DNA from: CAZPMO01 sp964587515
Lineage (GTDB): Bacteria; Pseudomonadota; Alphaproteobacteria; MPNO01
Direction of reading: 5' to 3'
Length of the DNA: 12,171 nucleotides
Assembly: GCA_964587515.1 (NCBI GenBank)
Contig: CAZPMO010000154.1
Coordinates: 1-12,171 of the forward strand
Below, in pieces: positions 6,224 to 12,171 of the stretch (within the stretch, counting starts at the first letter, position 1; every line of letters begins with the position of its first letter). The notes beneath the pieces were generated by a model. That model worked only from the letters and a program-made list of their open reading frames with translations, did no database searches and was not told where the DNA came from. The position numbers and the translations under genes are program-made.

Positions 6224-7456
6224 ATGAAAGCCTGGTTCTTCACCGAAGACGCCTATCCGCAATTGCCGGATCAGGACACTTATGAATCCATTCGCGTCAA
6301 TTTGCCCAACGGCCACTACGACCCGGTGACCGGCGCGGACAATTATCACCAGTTCCTCGACATGTGGCTTATGGCCGAGGATCTCGGCATCGAAATCATG
6401 CTCAACGAGCATCATCAGACGGCGACCTGCGTGGTGCCGTCGGTGCCGATCATGGCCGGCATCCTGGCGCGCGAGACCAAGACCGCGCGCATTCTCGTGC
6501 TGGGCAATCCGCTCGCCAATTTGCCGCGGCCGACGCGGGTCGCCGAGGAAATGGCGATGGTCGACGTGATTTCGCGCGGCCGGCTGGAATGCGGATTCGT
6601 GCGCGGCGTGCCTTACGAGGCCGCGCCCGCCAACGTGCTGCCCTATCGCGGCACCGAACGGCTGTGGGAGGCGCACGATCTGATCATCAAGGCGTGGACC
6701 ACCCATGACGGGCCGTTCAACTTCGAGGGCCGCTGGTTCCACGCCCGCCAGGTCAATGTCTGGCCGAGGCCGTATCAGCAGCCGCACCCGCCGATCTGGG
6801 TCACCATCGGCAGCGCCCAGACCGCGGTGCCGGTGGCGGAGCGCGAATATATCGGCGCGGTGTTCCTGGCCGGCTATCCCCGAATTCGCCCGATCCTCGA
6901 CGGCTATCGCGCGGCGTATGAAGCCAAGCACGGCCGCGAGACACCGATCGACCGGCTTGCTTATTGTGCGCTGGTTTATGTCGCCGATGACGAGGCCGAA
7001 GCCAAGCGGGGCGGCGAACAGCTCCTGTGGTACATGACGTCGAACAAGGTCGCGGCGCAGTGGAACAATCCGCCCGGATACCATTCGCCCGCGGTCGCCG
7101 CGCAGATCATCCGGGGCGGTCGCGGGGGCGCGGGTATTCCGCTCCAGGCGACGCTCGACGATCAGATGGCGCGCGGCAACGTGTTCGCCGGCACGCCCGA
7201 TCAGGTCTATGAACAGATCAAGGCGTTCTATGATTATACCGGCGGATTCGGGAATCTGTTGATGATGGGCCAGGCGGGTCATCTGAGCTTCGAACAGACC
7301 CGAAATTCCATGACGCTGTTTTCTCGCGAAGTTTATCCCCGTCTGAAGGAACTCACCGCGTCTTACGACGCCGGCCAGATGAAGGAGACGCGCGCCGCGA
7401 TCCCCGACAAGGATCTCGTCGATCTCGGTAATTTCGGCGTCGAGTTCGTGCGTTAA
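6224..7456 (+). CDS. LLM-class flavin-dependent monooxygenase (bacterial luciferase-like)
   Basis: The 410-residue protein belongs to the luciferase-like TIM-barrel monooxygenases, which use reduced FMN supplied by a separate reductase to insert one oxygen atom. Family signatures include LNEHHQT (60-66) and the segment RPTRVAEEMAMVDVISRGRL (102-121), typical of the flavin-binding part of the barrel, then ECGFVRGVPYE. The length is slightly above the usual 330-380 residues, the excess lying in the C-terminal half (an insertion around NPPGYHSPAVAAQIIRG and a charged tail). No reductase gene is visible in the window. AGAGG precedes the ATG by about 9 nt. It is sandwiched between two alpha/beta hydrolases with gaps of 18 and 4 nt, so all three are very likely cotranscribed. 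Confidence 0.92.
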   Translation: MKAWFFTEDAYPQLPDQDTYESIRVNLPNGHYDPVTGADNYHQFLDMWLMAEDLGIEIMLNEHHQTATCVVPSVPIMAGILARETKTARILVLGNPLANLPRPTRVAEEMAMVDVISRGRLECGFVRGVPYEAAPANVLPYRGTERLWEAHDLIIKAWTTHDGPFNFEGRWFHARQVNVWPRPYQQPHPPIWVTIGSAQTAVPVAEREYIGAVFLAGYPRIRPILDGYRAAYEAKHGRETPIDRLAYCALVYVADDEAEAKRGGEQLLWYMTSNKVAAQWNNPPGYHSPAVAAQIIRGGRGGAGIPLQATLDDQMARGNVFAGTPDQVYEQIKAFYDYTGGFGNLLMMGQAGHLSFEQTRNSMTLFSREVYPRLKELTASYDAGQMKETRAAIPDKDLVDLGNFGVEFVR

Positions 7457-7460
7457 GGCA

Positions 7461-8306
7461 ATGACCGGGATCAGCAGCCGTTTCGTCGACGTCGACGGTA
7501 TCCGGACCCATTATCTGGACGCGGGCGAGGGGCCTTGCGTAGTGCTGCTGCATTCGGGAGAGTTCGGCGGCGCGGCGGAAATCAGCTGGGAATATACGAT
7601 CCCGGCGCTGGCGCCGCATTTCCGGGTCATCGCGCCCGACTGGCTGGGTTTTGGCCGCACCGACAAGCTGTTCGATTTCGGCGGCGCGCGGGACCGGGTC
7701 TATCGCCACATGCGGCGTTTCCTGGAGGTCATGGCGATCGAGGAGGCCGACTTCATCGGCAACTCCATGGGCGGCAGCAATCTCGCGCGCATCGCATCGG
7801 AACCGCCGGTGATCTTTCCGATCCGTTCGGTAATCCTCGCCAGCGGCGGCGGCTATGCGCCGGAAACCGACGCGCGCAAGACATTGCTGTCCTATGACGG
7901 GACGCCGCAGGCGATGCGCGCCCTGTTGCAGGCCATGCTGCACGACCCGAAATGGGGCGATGACGAGGAATATGTCGCGCGGCGTCAGGCCTTCGCCACC
8001 ATGCCGGGCGCCTGGGAGTGCATCTCCGCCGCGCGCTTCAAATCGCCCGCCGCCGAGGCCAAGGGCTCGGGCTTCGGGGTCCCCGATTCCACCCACTACG
8101 AAGACATCGCCTTTCCGACGCTGATCGTCGCCGGCGCCGAGGATCCGCTGCGCGAACCCGGATACGCGCCCAAGCTCGCCGAACGCATCCCCGACTGCGA
8201 GCTTCATGTGCTGGAGGAATGCGGTCATTGCCCCAATATCGAAATGGCCGAAACCTTTAACGAGATCGTCGTGGACTTTTTGAAACGGGTTCACACCCGG
8301 GGCTAA
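7461..8306 (+). CDS. alpha/beta-fold hydrolase, MhpC-like
   Basis: This 281-residue hydrolase starts only 4 nt after the monooxygenase stop and uses an AAGG overlapping that stop as ribosome site. It resembles meta-cleavage-product (MhpC/BphD-type) hydrolases: LLHSGEFGGAA oxyanion region (29-39), PDWLGFGRTDK (59-69), nucleophile elbow GNSMGGS with S102, acid D228 in AGAEDPL, and histidine H256 in EECGHCPNIE. The GNSMGG elbow is the form common in C-C bond hydrolases, but esterases share it. It is not a recent duplicate of the hydrolase at 5423: elbow, cap region and ends differ. It closes the apparent operon; a short sequence repeat flanks its stop codon. Confidence 0.9.
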   Translation: MTGISSRFVDVDGIRTHYLDAGEGPCVVLLHSGEFGGAAEISWEYTIPALAPHFRVIAPDWLGFGRTDKLFDFGGARDRVYRHMRRFLEVMAIEEADFIGNSMGGSNLARIASEPPVIFPIRSVILASGGGYAPETDARKTLLSYDGTPQAMRALLQAMLHDPKWGDDEEYVARRQAFATMPGAWECISAARFKSPAAEAKGSGFGVPDSTHYEDIAFPTLIVAGAEDPLREPGYAPKLAERIPDCELHVLEECGHCPNIEMAETFNEIVVDFLKRVHTRG

Positions 8307-8331
8307 AGCGAGTCCACGCCCGGGGCTGAAA
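8292..8331 (+). repeat. imperfect direct repeat spanning the hydrolase stop codon
   Basis: CACACCCGGGGCTAAAG (8292-8308) recurs as CACGCCCGGGGCTGAAA (8315-8331), 14 of 17 positions identical. The first copy contains the TAA stop of the upstream hydrolase gene. Rest of the 162-nt gap to the response regulator: no gene is seen, and no clear terminator. Confidence 0.5.
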
Positions 8332-8430
8332 CCGGCGCGGTCCGGCGCTTTTCGGGCCAATCGCATGGTCCTCTCGAAAACTCTCGATTAATTGACCCGA
8401 CGTGAATTCCACGCGCCGGGCGATTTGCCT

Positions 8431-8440
8431 AGCGTACGCT
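8431..8440. promoter_or_regulatory. 10-bp palindrome upstream of the response regulator
   Basis: AGCGTACGCT is a perfect palindrome placed 28 nt before the response regulator ATG. It could be an operator for a dimeric regulator in the promoter or leader region. OmpR-type regulators usually bind direct repeats, so autoregulation by the neighbouring gene is not implied. No convincing -35/-10 pair was found around it. Confidence 0.25.
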
Positions 8441-8468
8441 GGAATGGAACGCATCGGAGGCATGCACC

Positions 8469-9161
8469 ATGGCGGCGGCGCGAAAAAAGATACTCCTTGT
8501 CGACGACGACGAGCCCTTGCGCGAGGCGCTGGCGGGTCAGTTGCAGCTTCACGAGGAATTCGAGACCGTCGAGCTTGGGAGCGGAACGGACGCGCTGAGC
8601 CTGCTGGAGACCGAAACCTTCGATGGAATCCTGCTCGACATCGCCATGCCCGATATGGACGGCCGCGACGTGTGCCGCGTTTTGCGCCGCAAGGGAATCC
8701 ATACGCCGGTGATTCTGCTGACCGGGCTGGAGGGAGAGGCGGACACCATCCTCGGCCTCGATTCCGGCGCCAATGATTACGTGACCAAACCGTTCCGTGT
8801 CGGTGTCTTGCTGGCGCGGCTTTGCGCGCAGCTGCGTCAGCACGAGCTCAGCGAGGACGCGGCGTTTCCGGTCGGTCCCTATTCTTTCAAGCCCGGCGCG
8901 AAGCTGTTGCACCACAACGAACGAAACAAGGACGTACAGCTTAGCGACAAGGAAAGCGCGATCCTGAAATATCTCTATCGCGCCGGCGACACGGTGGTGA
9001 GCTGCGATACGCTCTATAGCGAAATCTGGGACTACAACGCGGCGCTATTGACGCATACATTGCAGACTCATATCTACCGGTTGCGCCAGAAAATCGAAGA
9101 CAACCCTTCGCAGCCGCAGCTTCTGGTCTCCGAACCGGGAGGCTATCGGCTGGTCCGATGA
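8469..9161 (+). CDS. OmpR/PhoB-family response regulator
   Basis: The 230-residue protein has a receiver domain (about 6-122) and a C-terminal winged-helix DNA-binding domain (about 133-230). Receiver residues are complete: acidic pocket D12-D13 (LVDDDE), phospho-acceptor D57 (LLDIAMPDMDG), switch T85 (LLTG) and K107 (TKPF). The winged helix shows LSDKESAILKYLY, the vvs-Ll-eiW segment (VVSCDTLYSEIW) and the recognition helix region THTLQTHIYRLRQKIE, ending with the GGYRLVR hairpin. It should therefore regulate transcription on phosphorylation, but no histidine kinase gene lies next to it. GGAGG (8456-8460) is 8 nt before this ATG; another ATG at 8462 is out of frame. The cytochrome P460-like gene begins 28 nt downstream, so the two are likely cotranscribed. 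Confidence 0.95.
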   Translation: MAAARKKILLVDDDEPLREALAGQLQLHEEFETVELGSGTDALSLLETETFDGILLDIAMPDMDGRDVCRVLRRKGIHTPVILLTGLEGEADTILGLDSGANDYVTKPFRVGVLLARLCAQLRQHELSEDAAFPVGPYSFKPGAKLLHHNERNKDVQLSDKESAILKYLYRAGDTVVSCDTLYSEIWDYNAALLTHTLQTHIYRLRQKIEDNPSQPQLLVSEPGGYRLVR

Positions 9162-9189
9162 ACGCCGAAATTTGTAAACGGGAGGTACA

Positions 9190-9984
9190 ATGAAACCCTA
9201 TAAAACCAATCTGTTGTCGAGCACGGTCATGCCCGCCATGGTCGTTGCCGCCGGCATGATCGCGGGCGGCGGGCTTGCCGTCGCCGGACAATCCACGTTT
9301 GCGGCCAGCATCACCTATGTGGCGCAAAACCCGTGCGCGGCAAAAAATCCCTGCGCCGCGAAGAACGCCTGCAATCCGTGTGCGGCGAAGGCCTGCAACC
9401 CGTGCGCGGCGAAAAATCCATGCAACCCATGTGCGGCCGCGAACCCCTGCGGCCCCTGTGGCGCGTCGGGTCAGGGCGGCGCCGTCGGACTGACCAGCCT
9501 CGAAGCGCGGAAGGTTTATGATTGCCTGCGCGGCGGCCTTCAGGCCGGCTACACCAAATCGGGCAACCGCTACGCCGCCAGCTACGGGAGCTGGAAAAGC
9601 TACAACAAGCAGCCTTTCGTTTCCGGCACCCATGGTGGCCGGCTGGTCAACAACTACGCGAACGCGAAGGCCAGCGCCTATGGGCGTTTTGAGAAGGCGG
9701 GCAAGATGCCGACCGGCGCCGTCCTCGCCAAGGACAGCTTCAGCGTCAATGCGGGCGGCCACGCGGGCGCCGGCCCGTTCTTCCTGATGGAGAAGATGAA
9801 CGCCGGTTTCAACAAGGCGAGCGGCGACTGGCGCTATACGCTGGTGATGCCGAGTGGGCAGGTCGTCGGCGCCACCAACGGGCGGGGTTCGGCCAACGTC
9901 AAATTCTGTTACACCTGCCATATGAGCGTGGCGGCGGATCAGGATTCGATGATGCTGCTGCCCGACGAGGTCCGCCGCAACTAG
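9190..9984 (+). CDS. exported cytochrome P460-family protein with Cys-rich NPCAAK repeats
   Basis: The 264-residue protein starts after a GGGAGG ribosome site 4 nt upstream. Residues 1 to about 39 form a signal peptide: a K-containing start, a hydrophobic Ala/Val/Met/Gly core, and possible cleavage near TFAA. Residues 47-91 are a repeat of NPC/AAK units with ten cysteines. Residues about 100-264 match the cytochrome P460 family: Tyr/Trp-rich start (YAASYGSW), AKDSF (180-184), GPFFLMEKMNAGFN (195-208), GDWRYTLVMPSG (212-223) and the haem c motif C240-Y-T-C243-H244 near the C terminus. P460 proteins are periplasmic haem proteins; known members oxidise hydroxylamine or bind NO and related ligands. 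Whether this one is an enzyme or a sensor/ligand binder cannot be told, and the crosslinking lysine is not assigned here. It probably shares a transcript with the response regulator. Confidence 0.9.
   Translation: MKPYKTNLLSSTVMPAMVVAAGMIAGGGLAVAGQSTFAASITYVAQNPCAAKNPCAAKNACNPCAAKACNPCAAKNPCNPCAAANPCGPCGASGQGGAVGLTSLEARKVYDCLRGGLQAGYTKSGNRYAASYGSWKSYNKQPFVSGTHGGRLVNNYANAKASAYGRFEKAGKMPTGAVLAKDSFSVNAGGHAGAGPFFLMEKMNAGFNKASGDWRYTLVMPSGQVVGATNGRGSANVKFCYTCHMSVAADQDSMMLLPDEVRRN
9328..9462 (+). repeat. NPCAAK-type cysteine repeat coding region
   Basis: Six related units of 18 to 27 nt encode variants of NPCAAK, some with an extra CN or NPC insert. Cysteines fall at residues 49, 55, 61, 64, 69, 72, 78, 81, 87 and 90. 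Codons differ between units (Pro CCG/CCC/CCA, Cys TGC/TGT, Ala GCG/GCC/GCA), so the repetition is better kept at protein than at DNA level. Confidence 0.85.
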
Positions 9985-10001
9985 AGCATTACTCCACCAG
10001 C

Positions 10002-10037
10002 CGGCGGGGCGACCATTTTCCTTGCGTCGCCCTGCCG
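10002..10037 (+). terminator. stem-loop between the P460 gene and rpmI
   Basis: CGGCGGGGCGAC (10002-10013) and GTCGCCCTGCCG (10026-10037) form a 12-bp stem with one G-U pair and a 12-nt loop, 17 nt after the P460 stop. No T-run follows, so it is not a textbook intrinsic terminator, but its position suits termination or 3'-end protection of the P460 transcript. Its distal arm overlaps the -35 box of the next promoter. Confidence 0.45.
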
Positions 10038-10050
10038 CGCCCGGTATAAA
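10022..10050 (+). promoter_or_regulatory. putative sigma70-type promoter of rpmI-rplT-pheST
   Basis: TTGCGT (10022-10027) and TATAAA (10045-10050) are spaced by 17 nt. Transcription would start near 10057, leaving a leader of about 75 nt before rpmI. It is the best promoter match upstream of this operon. Confidence 0.55.
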
Positions 10051-10063
10051 CCGCGCGCTCATG

Positions 10064-10099
10064 GGGCGATCCGGCTGAAAGGGCATGCCGAGGTCGCCC
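10064..10099 (+). promoter_or_regulatory. structured leader hairpin upstream of rpmI
   Basis: In the predicted leader GGGCGA (10064-10069) pairs with TCGCCC (10094-10099), and inside it CGGC (10072-10075) pairs with GCCG (10087-10090), separated by a small internal loop. Ribosomal protein L20 represses its own operon through leader RNA in several bacteria; whether this hairpin does so here is inference. It does not match a leader class I can name. Confidence 0.3.
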
Positions 10100-10132
10100 G
10101 TTTACCGTCAACCCCTTGAAGAGAGACGCGAA

Positions 10133-10330
10133 ATGCCCAAGCTAAAGTCCAAGAGCGGGGCCAAGAAGCGGTTCCGCGCCACCGGCTCGGGCAAGGTGAA
10201 AGCCAGCCCGGCCTTCAAGCGGCACAACCTCCGTAAACGGACCCAGAAGATGAAGCGCAAGGCGCGCGGCCAGAGTGTCATGGCGGCGCCCGATCAGCGT
10301 CTCGTCCGGTCCTATCTGCCGTATCTCTAG
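10133..10330 (+). CDS. rpmI: 50S ribosomal protein L35
   Basis: The 65-residue, strongly basic protein matches L35 over its full usual length: the start MPKLKSKSGAKKRF, the central HNLRKRTQKMKRKARG and the C-terminal motif (VRSYLPYL). It is a small component of the large ribosomal subunit. The ATG at 10133 is fixed by the conserved MPK start; an in-frame ATG at 10085 would add 16 unrelated residues. AGAGAG lies about 8 nt upstream. It is the first gene of the operon and is followed after 12 nt by rplT, the standard pairing. infC, often placed before rpmI in other bacteria, is absent here. Confidence 0.98.
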   Translation: MPKLKSKSGAKKRFRATGSGKVKASPAFKRHNLRKRTQKMKRKARGQSVMAAPDQRLVRSYLPYL

Positions 10331-10342
10331 AGGGAGGCCGCC

Positions 10343-10705
10343 ATGGCAAGGGTAAAACGGGGCGTCACCACCCACGCCCGTCATTCCAAGGTCCGCAAGC
10401 GCGCGCGCGGCTATCGCGAGCGCAACCGGACGTCGTTCCGGGTCGCGGTCGAGAAGGTCGAAAAGGGGCTGCAATACGCCTATCGCGACCGGCGCAACCG
10501 CAAGCGCAATTTCCGCGCCCTGTGGATTCAGCGCATCAACGCCGGCGCGCGCCAGCATGGGCTGACCTATTCGCAGTTCATGAACGGCATCAAGCAGGCC
10601 GGAATCGAGATCGACCGCAAGGTGCTGGCCGATCTCGCCGTGCGCGAGCCGGACGCCTTCAAGGCCATCGTCGACCAGGCCCAGGCGGCGCTCGCGGCCG
10701 AGTGA
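10343..10705 (+). CDS. rplT: 50S ribosomal protein L20
   Basis: The 120-residue basic protein is a full-length L20: start MARVKRGVTTHARHSKV, the long helical RNA-binding N-terminal extension with KRARGYRERNRTSFR, then NFRALWIQRINAGAR and YSQFMNGIKQAGIEIDRK in the globular part. It binds 23S rRNA early in large-subunit assembly and in several bacteria is also the translational repressor of its own operon. GGGAGG sits 6 nt before the ATG. It follows rpmI by 12 nt and precedes pheS by 27 nt, so the three are cotranscribed. Confidence 0.98.
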   Translation: MARVKRGVTTHARHSKVRKRARGYRERNRTSFRVAVEKVEKGLQYAYRDRRNRKRNFRALWIQRINAGARQHGLTYSQFMNGIKQAGIEIDRKVLADLAVREPDAFKAIVDQAQAALAAE

Positions 10706-10732
10706 TGCCGGGCCCCGCGAAGGCCGCCGACC

Positions 10733-11806
10733 ATGGATAATCTGGACGAATTACGCAGCGAACTGTTGGGTCGCGTCGCCGACGCCGATCTCGACGGGCT
10801 CGAACAGCTGCGCGTCGAGACGATGGGCCGCAAGGGCCGCGTTACCGAAATGATGAAGGGGCTTGGCGGTCTCGCGCCGGAACAGCGCAAGGAGGCGGGC
10901 CAGGCGTTGAACGCGCTCAAGACAGCGCTCGGCGACGCCATCGAGGCGCGCCGCGCCGAGCTTGACCGCGCCGGCCTCGCCGACCGGCTGGCCCAGGAAA
11001 GCATCGACATCACCCTGCCGCCCCGCCCCGAGGCGCAAGGCCGTATCCATCCCATCAGCCAGACCATCGAGGAGATGGTCGCGATCTTCTGCGAAATGGG
11101 GTTCCGGGTCGCCGAGGGACCCCACATCGAGGACGATTTCCATAATTTCACCGCCCTAAACATTCCGCCCGAGCATCCCGCGCGCCAAGATCACGACACT
11201 TTCTATCTCGCCGAAACAGAAACCGGCGAACGTCCCGTGCTGCGCACCCACACCTCGCCGGTGCAGATCCGCACCATGCAGGTTACCGAGCCGCCGATCC
11301 GCATCATCGTGCCGGGCCGCACCTTCCGCGCCGATCACGACGCGACCCATTCGCCCATGTTCCACCAGATCGAAGGGCTGGTGATCGACGAGACCACCCA
11401 TATGGGCCATCTCAAGGGCTGCCTGATCGAGTTCTGCCGCGTGTTTTTCGGCGTCGAAGACCTGCCGGTTCGTTTCCGGCCGTCCTTCTTTCCGTTCACC
11501 GAACCCTCCGCGGAGGTCGATATCGGCTGCACGCGCGCCGGCGGCGGGCTGACCATCGGCGCCGGCGACGACTGGCTGGAGATTCTCGGCTGCGGCATGG
11601 TGCATCCCAATGTGCTGGAAAACTGCGGCATCGATTCGACCCGCTATCAGGGCTTCGCCTTCGGGCTCGGCATCGAGCGCGCGGCGATGCTGAAATACGG
11701 CATTCCCGATCTCCGCACTTTCTATGAATCCGATCTCCGCTGGTTGCGCCATTACGGCTTCGTGCCGCTGGCCCAGCCCAGCGTCGCCCAGGGGCTGACG
11801 CCGTGA
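10733..11806 (+). CDS. pheS: phenylalanine--tRNA ligase alpha subunit
   Basis: The 357-residue catalytic subunit of the alpha2-beta2 PheRS charges tRNA-Phe with phenylalanine in the cytoplasm. The N-terminal approximately 85 residues form the helical, coiled-coil tRNA-binding arm. The class II core follows, with RIHPISQTIEEMVAIFCEMGF (104-124), HPARQDHDTFYL (148-159), motif 2 around GRTFRADHDATHSPMFHQ (195-212), and motif 3 FGLGIERAAMLKYGIPDLR (310-328). Length is typical. Only a weak GAAGG precedes the ATG, suggesting partial dependence on translation of rplT 27 nt upstream. Its TGA overlaps the GTG start of pheT by 4 nt, which couples synthesis of the two subunits. Confidence 0.98.
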   Translation: MDNLDELRSELLGRVADADLDGLEQLRVETMGRKGRVTEMMKGLGGLAPEQRKEAGQALNALKTALGDAIEARRAELDRAGLADRLAQESIDITLPPRPEAQGRIHPISQTIEEMVAIFCEMGFRVAEGPHIEDDFHNFTALNIPPEHPARQDHDTFYLAETETGERPVLRTHTSPVQIRTMQVTEPPIRIIVPGRTFRADHDATHSPMFHQIEGLVIDETTHMGHLKGCLIEFCRVFFGVEDLPVRFRPSFFPFTEPSAEVDIGCTRAGGGLTIGAGDDWLEILGCGMVHPNVLENCGIDSTRYQGFAFGLGIERAAMLKYGIPDLRTFYESDLRWLRHYGFVPLAQPSVAQGLTP

Positions 11807-12171
11807 AGTTCACCCTCTCCTGGCTGAAGGACCATCTCGAAACCGAGGCCGCCCTCGACGACATCACGACCATGCTCTCGATGATCGGGCTGGAGGTCGA
11901 GGGCGTCGAGGACCGGGCCGCCGATCTGGCGCCGTTCGTGGTCGGCCATGTCACCGAGGCCCGCCAGCACCCCAACGCCGACCGGCTGCAACTCTGCACC
12001 GTCGATATCGGCGACGGGCAAAGCCACGAGGTGGTGTGCGGCGCGCCCAACGCGCGCGCCGGAATGAAAGGCGTGTTCGCGCCCGAGGGAAGCTGGATTC
12101 CGGGTTCGGAAATGACGCTGAAAAAATCGAAGATCAGGGGCGTCGAATCGGCCGGCATGCTGTGTTCGGAG
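11803..12171 (+). CDS. pheT: phenylalanine--tRNA ligase beta subunit (5' part, cut by window edge)
   Basis: The first 123 codons of pheT are present and the frame runs off the right edge; complete proteins have about 800 residues. The start KFTLSWLKDHL and the stretch MLSMIGLEVEGVED are typical of the beta-subunit N terminus. The EMAP-type tRNA-binding OB domain begins near residue 40, with RQHPNADRLQLCTVDIG (54-70), EVVCGAPNARAGMKG (76-90) and KIRGVESAGMLCSE (110-123). It contributes tRNA binding and, in its missing part, the editing site. It starts with GTG, whose last two bases share the TGA of pheS (GTGA overlap). Confidence 0.97.
   Translation, partial: MKFTLSWLKDHLETEAALDDITTMLSMIGLEVEGVEDRAADLAPFVVGHVTEARQHPNADRLQLCTVDIGDGQSHEVVCGAPNARAGMKGVFAPEGSWIPGSEMTLKKSKIRGVESAGMLCSE

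Noticed and set aside
5573..7282. Very long minus-strand open frame (569 codons) across the hydrolase and monooxygenase genes
   Set aside because: It is antisense to two well-supported enzymes, its composition (rich in Arg, His, Gly, Asp) is typical of the complement of GC-rich codons, and no family motif is seen.
5423..8306. Recent duplication of the two hydrolase genes
   Set aside because: The proteins share only the fold's catalytic spacing; elbow sequence, cap region and termini differ throughout.
9328..9462. CRISPR-like or satellite repeat
   Set aside because: Units are 18-27 nt, contiguous without spacers, in frame, and vary at synonymous positions; it is a protein repeat.
8941..10086. 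Minus-strand open frame of 381 codons antisense to the regulator and P460 genes
   Set aside because: It covers an intergenic region and parts of two supported genes, with low-complexity Arg/Ala/Gly content and no recognisable domain.

Overview
The window looks like a chromosomal piece of a GC-rich alphaproteobacterium. This rests on the rpmI-rplT-pheS-pheT order, the roughly 60% GC coding style, and families typical of Rhodospirillales-like genomes; the genus cannot be told from the sequence. Thirteen protein genes (pheT cut by the right edge) and one tRNA can be supported.

Layout. Positions 1-292 hold no convincing gene. This stretch is visibly less GC-rich (about 52% by hand count) and carries one open minus-strand frame without a start codon. 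It abuts the 3' end of a tRNA-Ser(GGA) gene (minus, 293-383), a type of site often used by integrating elements. Next come three minus-strand genes, read from right to left: an isopenicillin-N-synthase-type 2-oxoglutarate/Fe(II) oxygenase (2666-3667), a MetE-like zinc methyltransferase (1528-2676, overlapping the oxygenase by 11 nt), and a class I SAM methyltransferase (448-1440).

Divergent from these, on the plus strand, are an acyl-CoA ligase (best start GTG 3809), an alpha/beta hydrolase, a luciferase-like flavin monooxygenase and a second alpha/beta hydrolase, ending at 8306. The last three are tightly spaced. Together this reads as a catabolic cluster: oxidation, hydrolysis and CoA activation, with a possible methyl-transfer branch on the opposite strand. 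The substrate cannot be read from the sequence. The divergent spacer holds a minus-oriented intrinsic terminator-like hairpin with an alternative, mutually exclusive pairing.

Positions 8469-9984 hold an OmpR/PhoB-type response regulator with no adjacent histidine kinase, followed 28 nt later by an exported cytochrome P460-family protein. The mature N terminus of that protein is a ten-cysteine NPCAAK-type repeat, the most unusual protein feature in the window. A stem-loop and a good sigma70-type promoter then lead into the housekeeping operon rpmI-rplT-pheS-pheT (10133 to the right edge), where pheS and pheT overlap by 4 nt.
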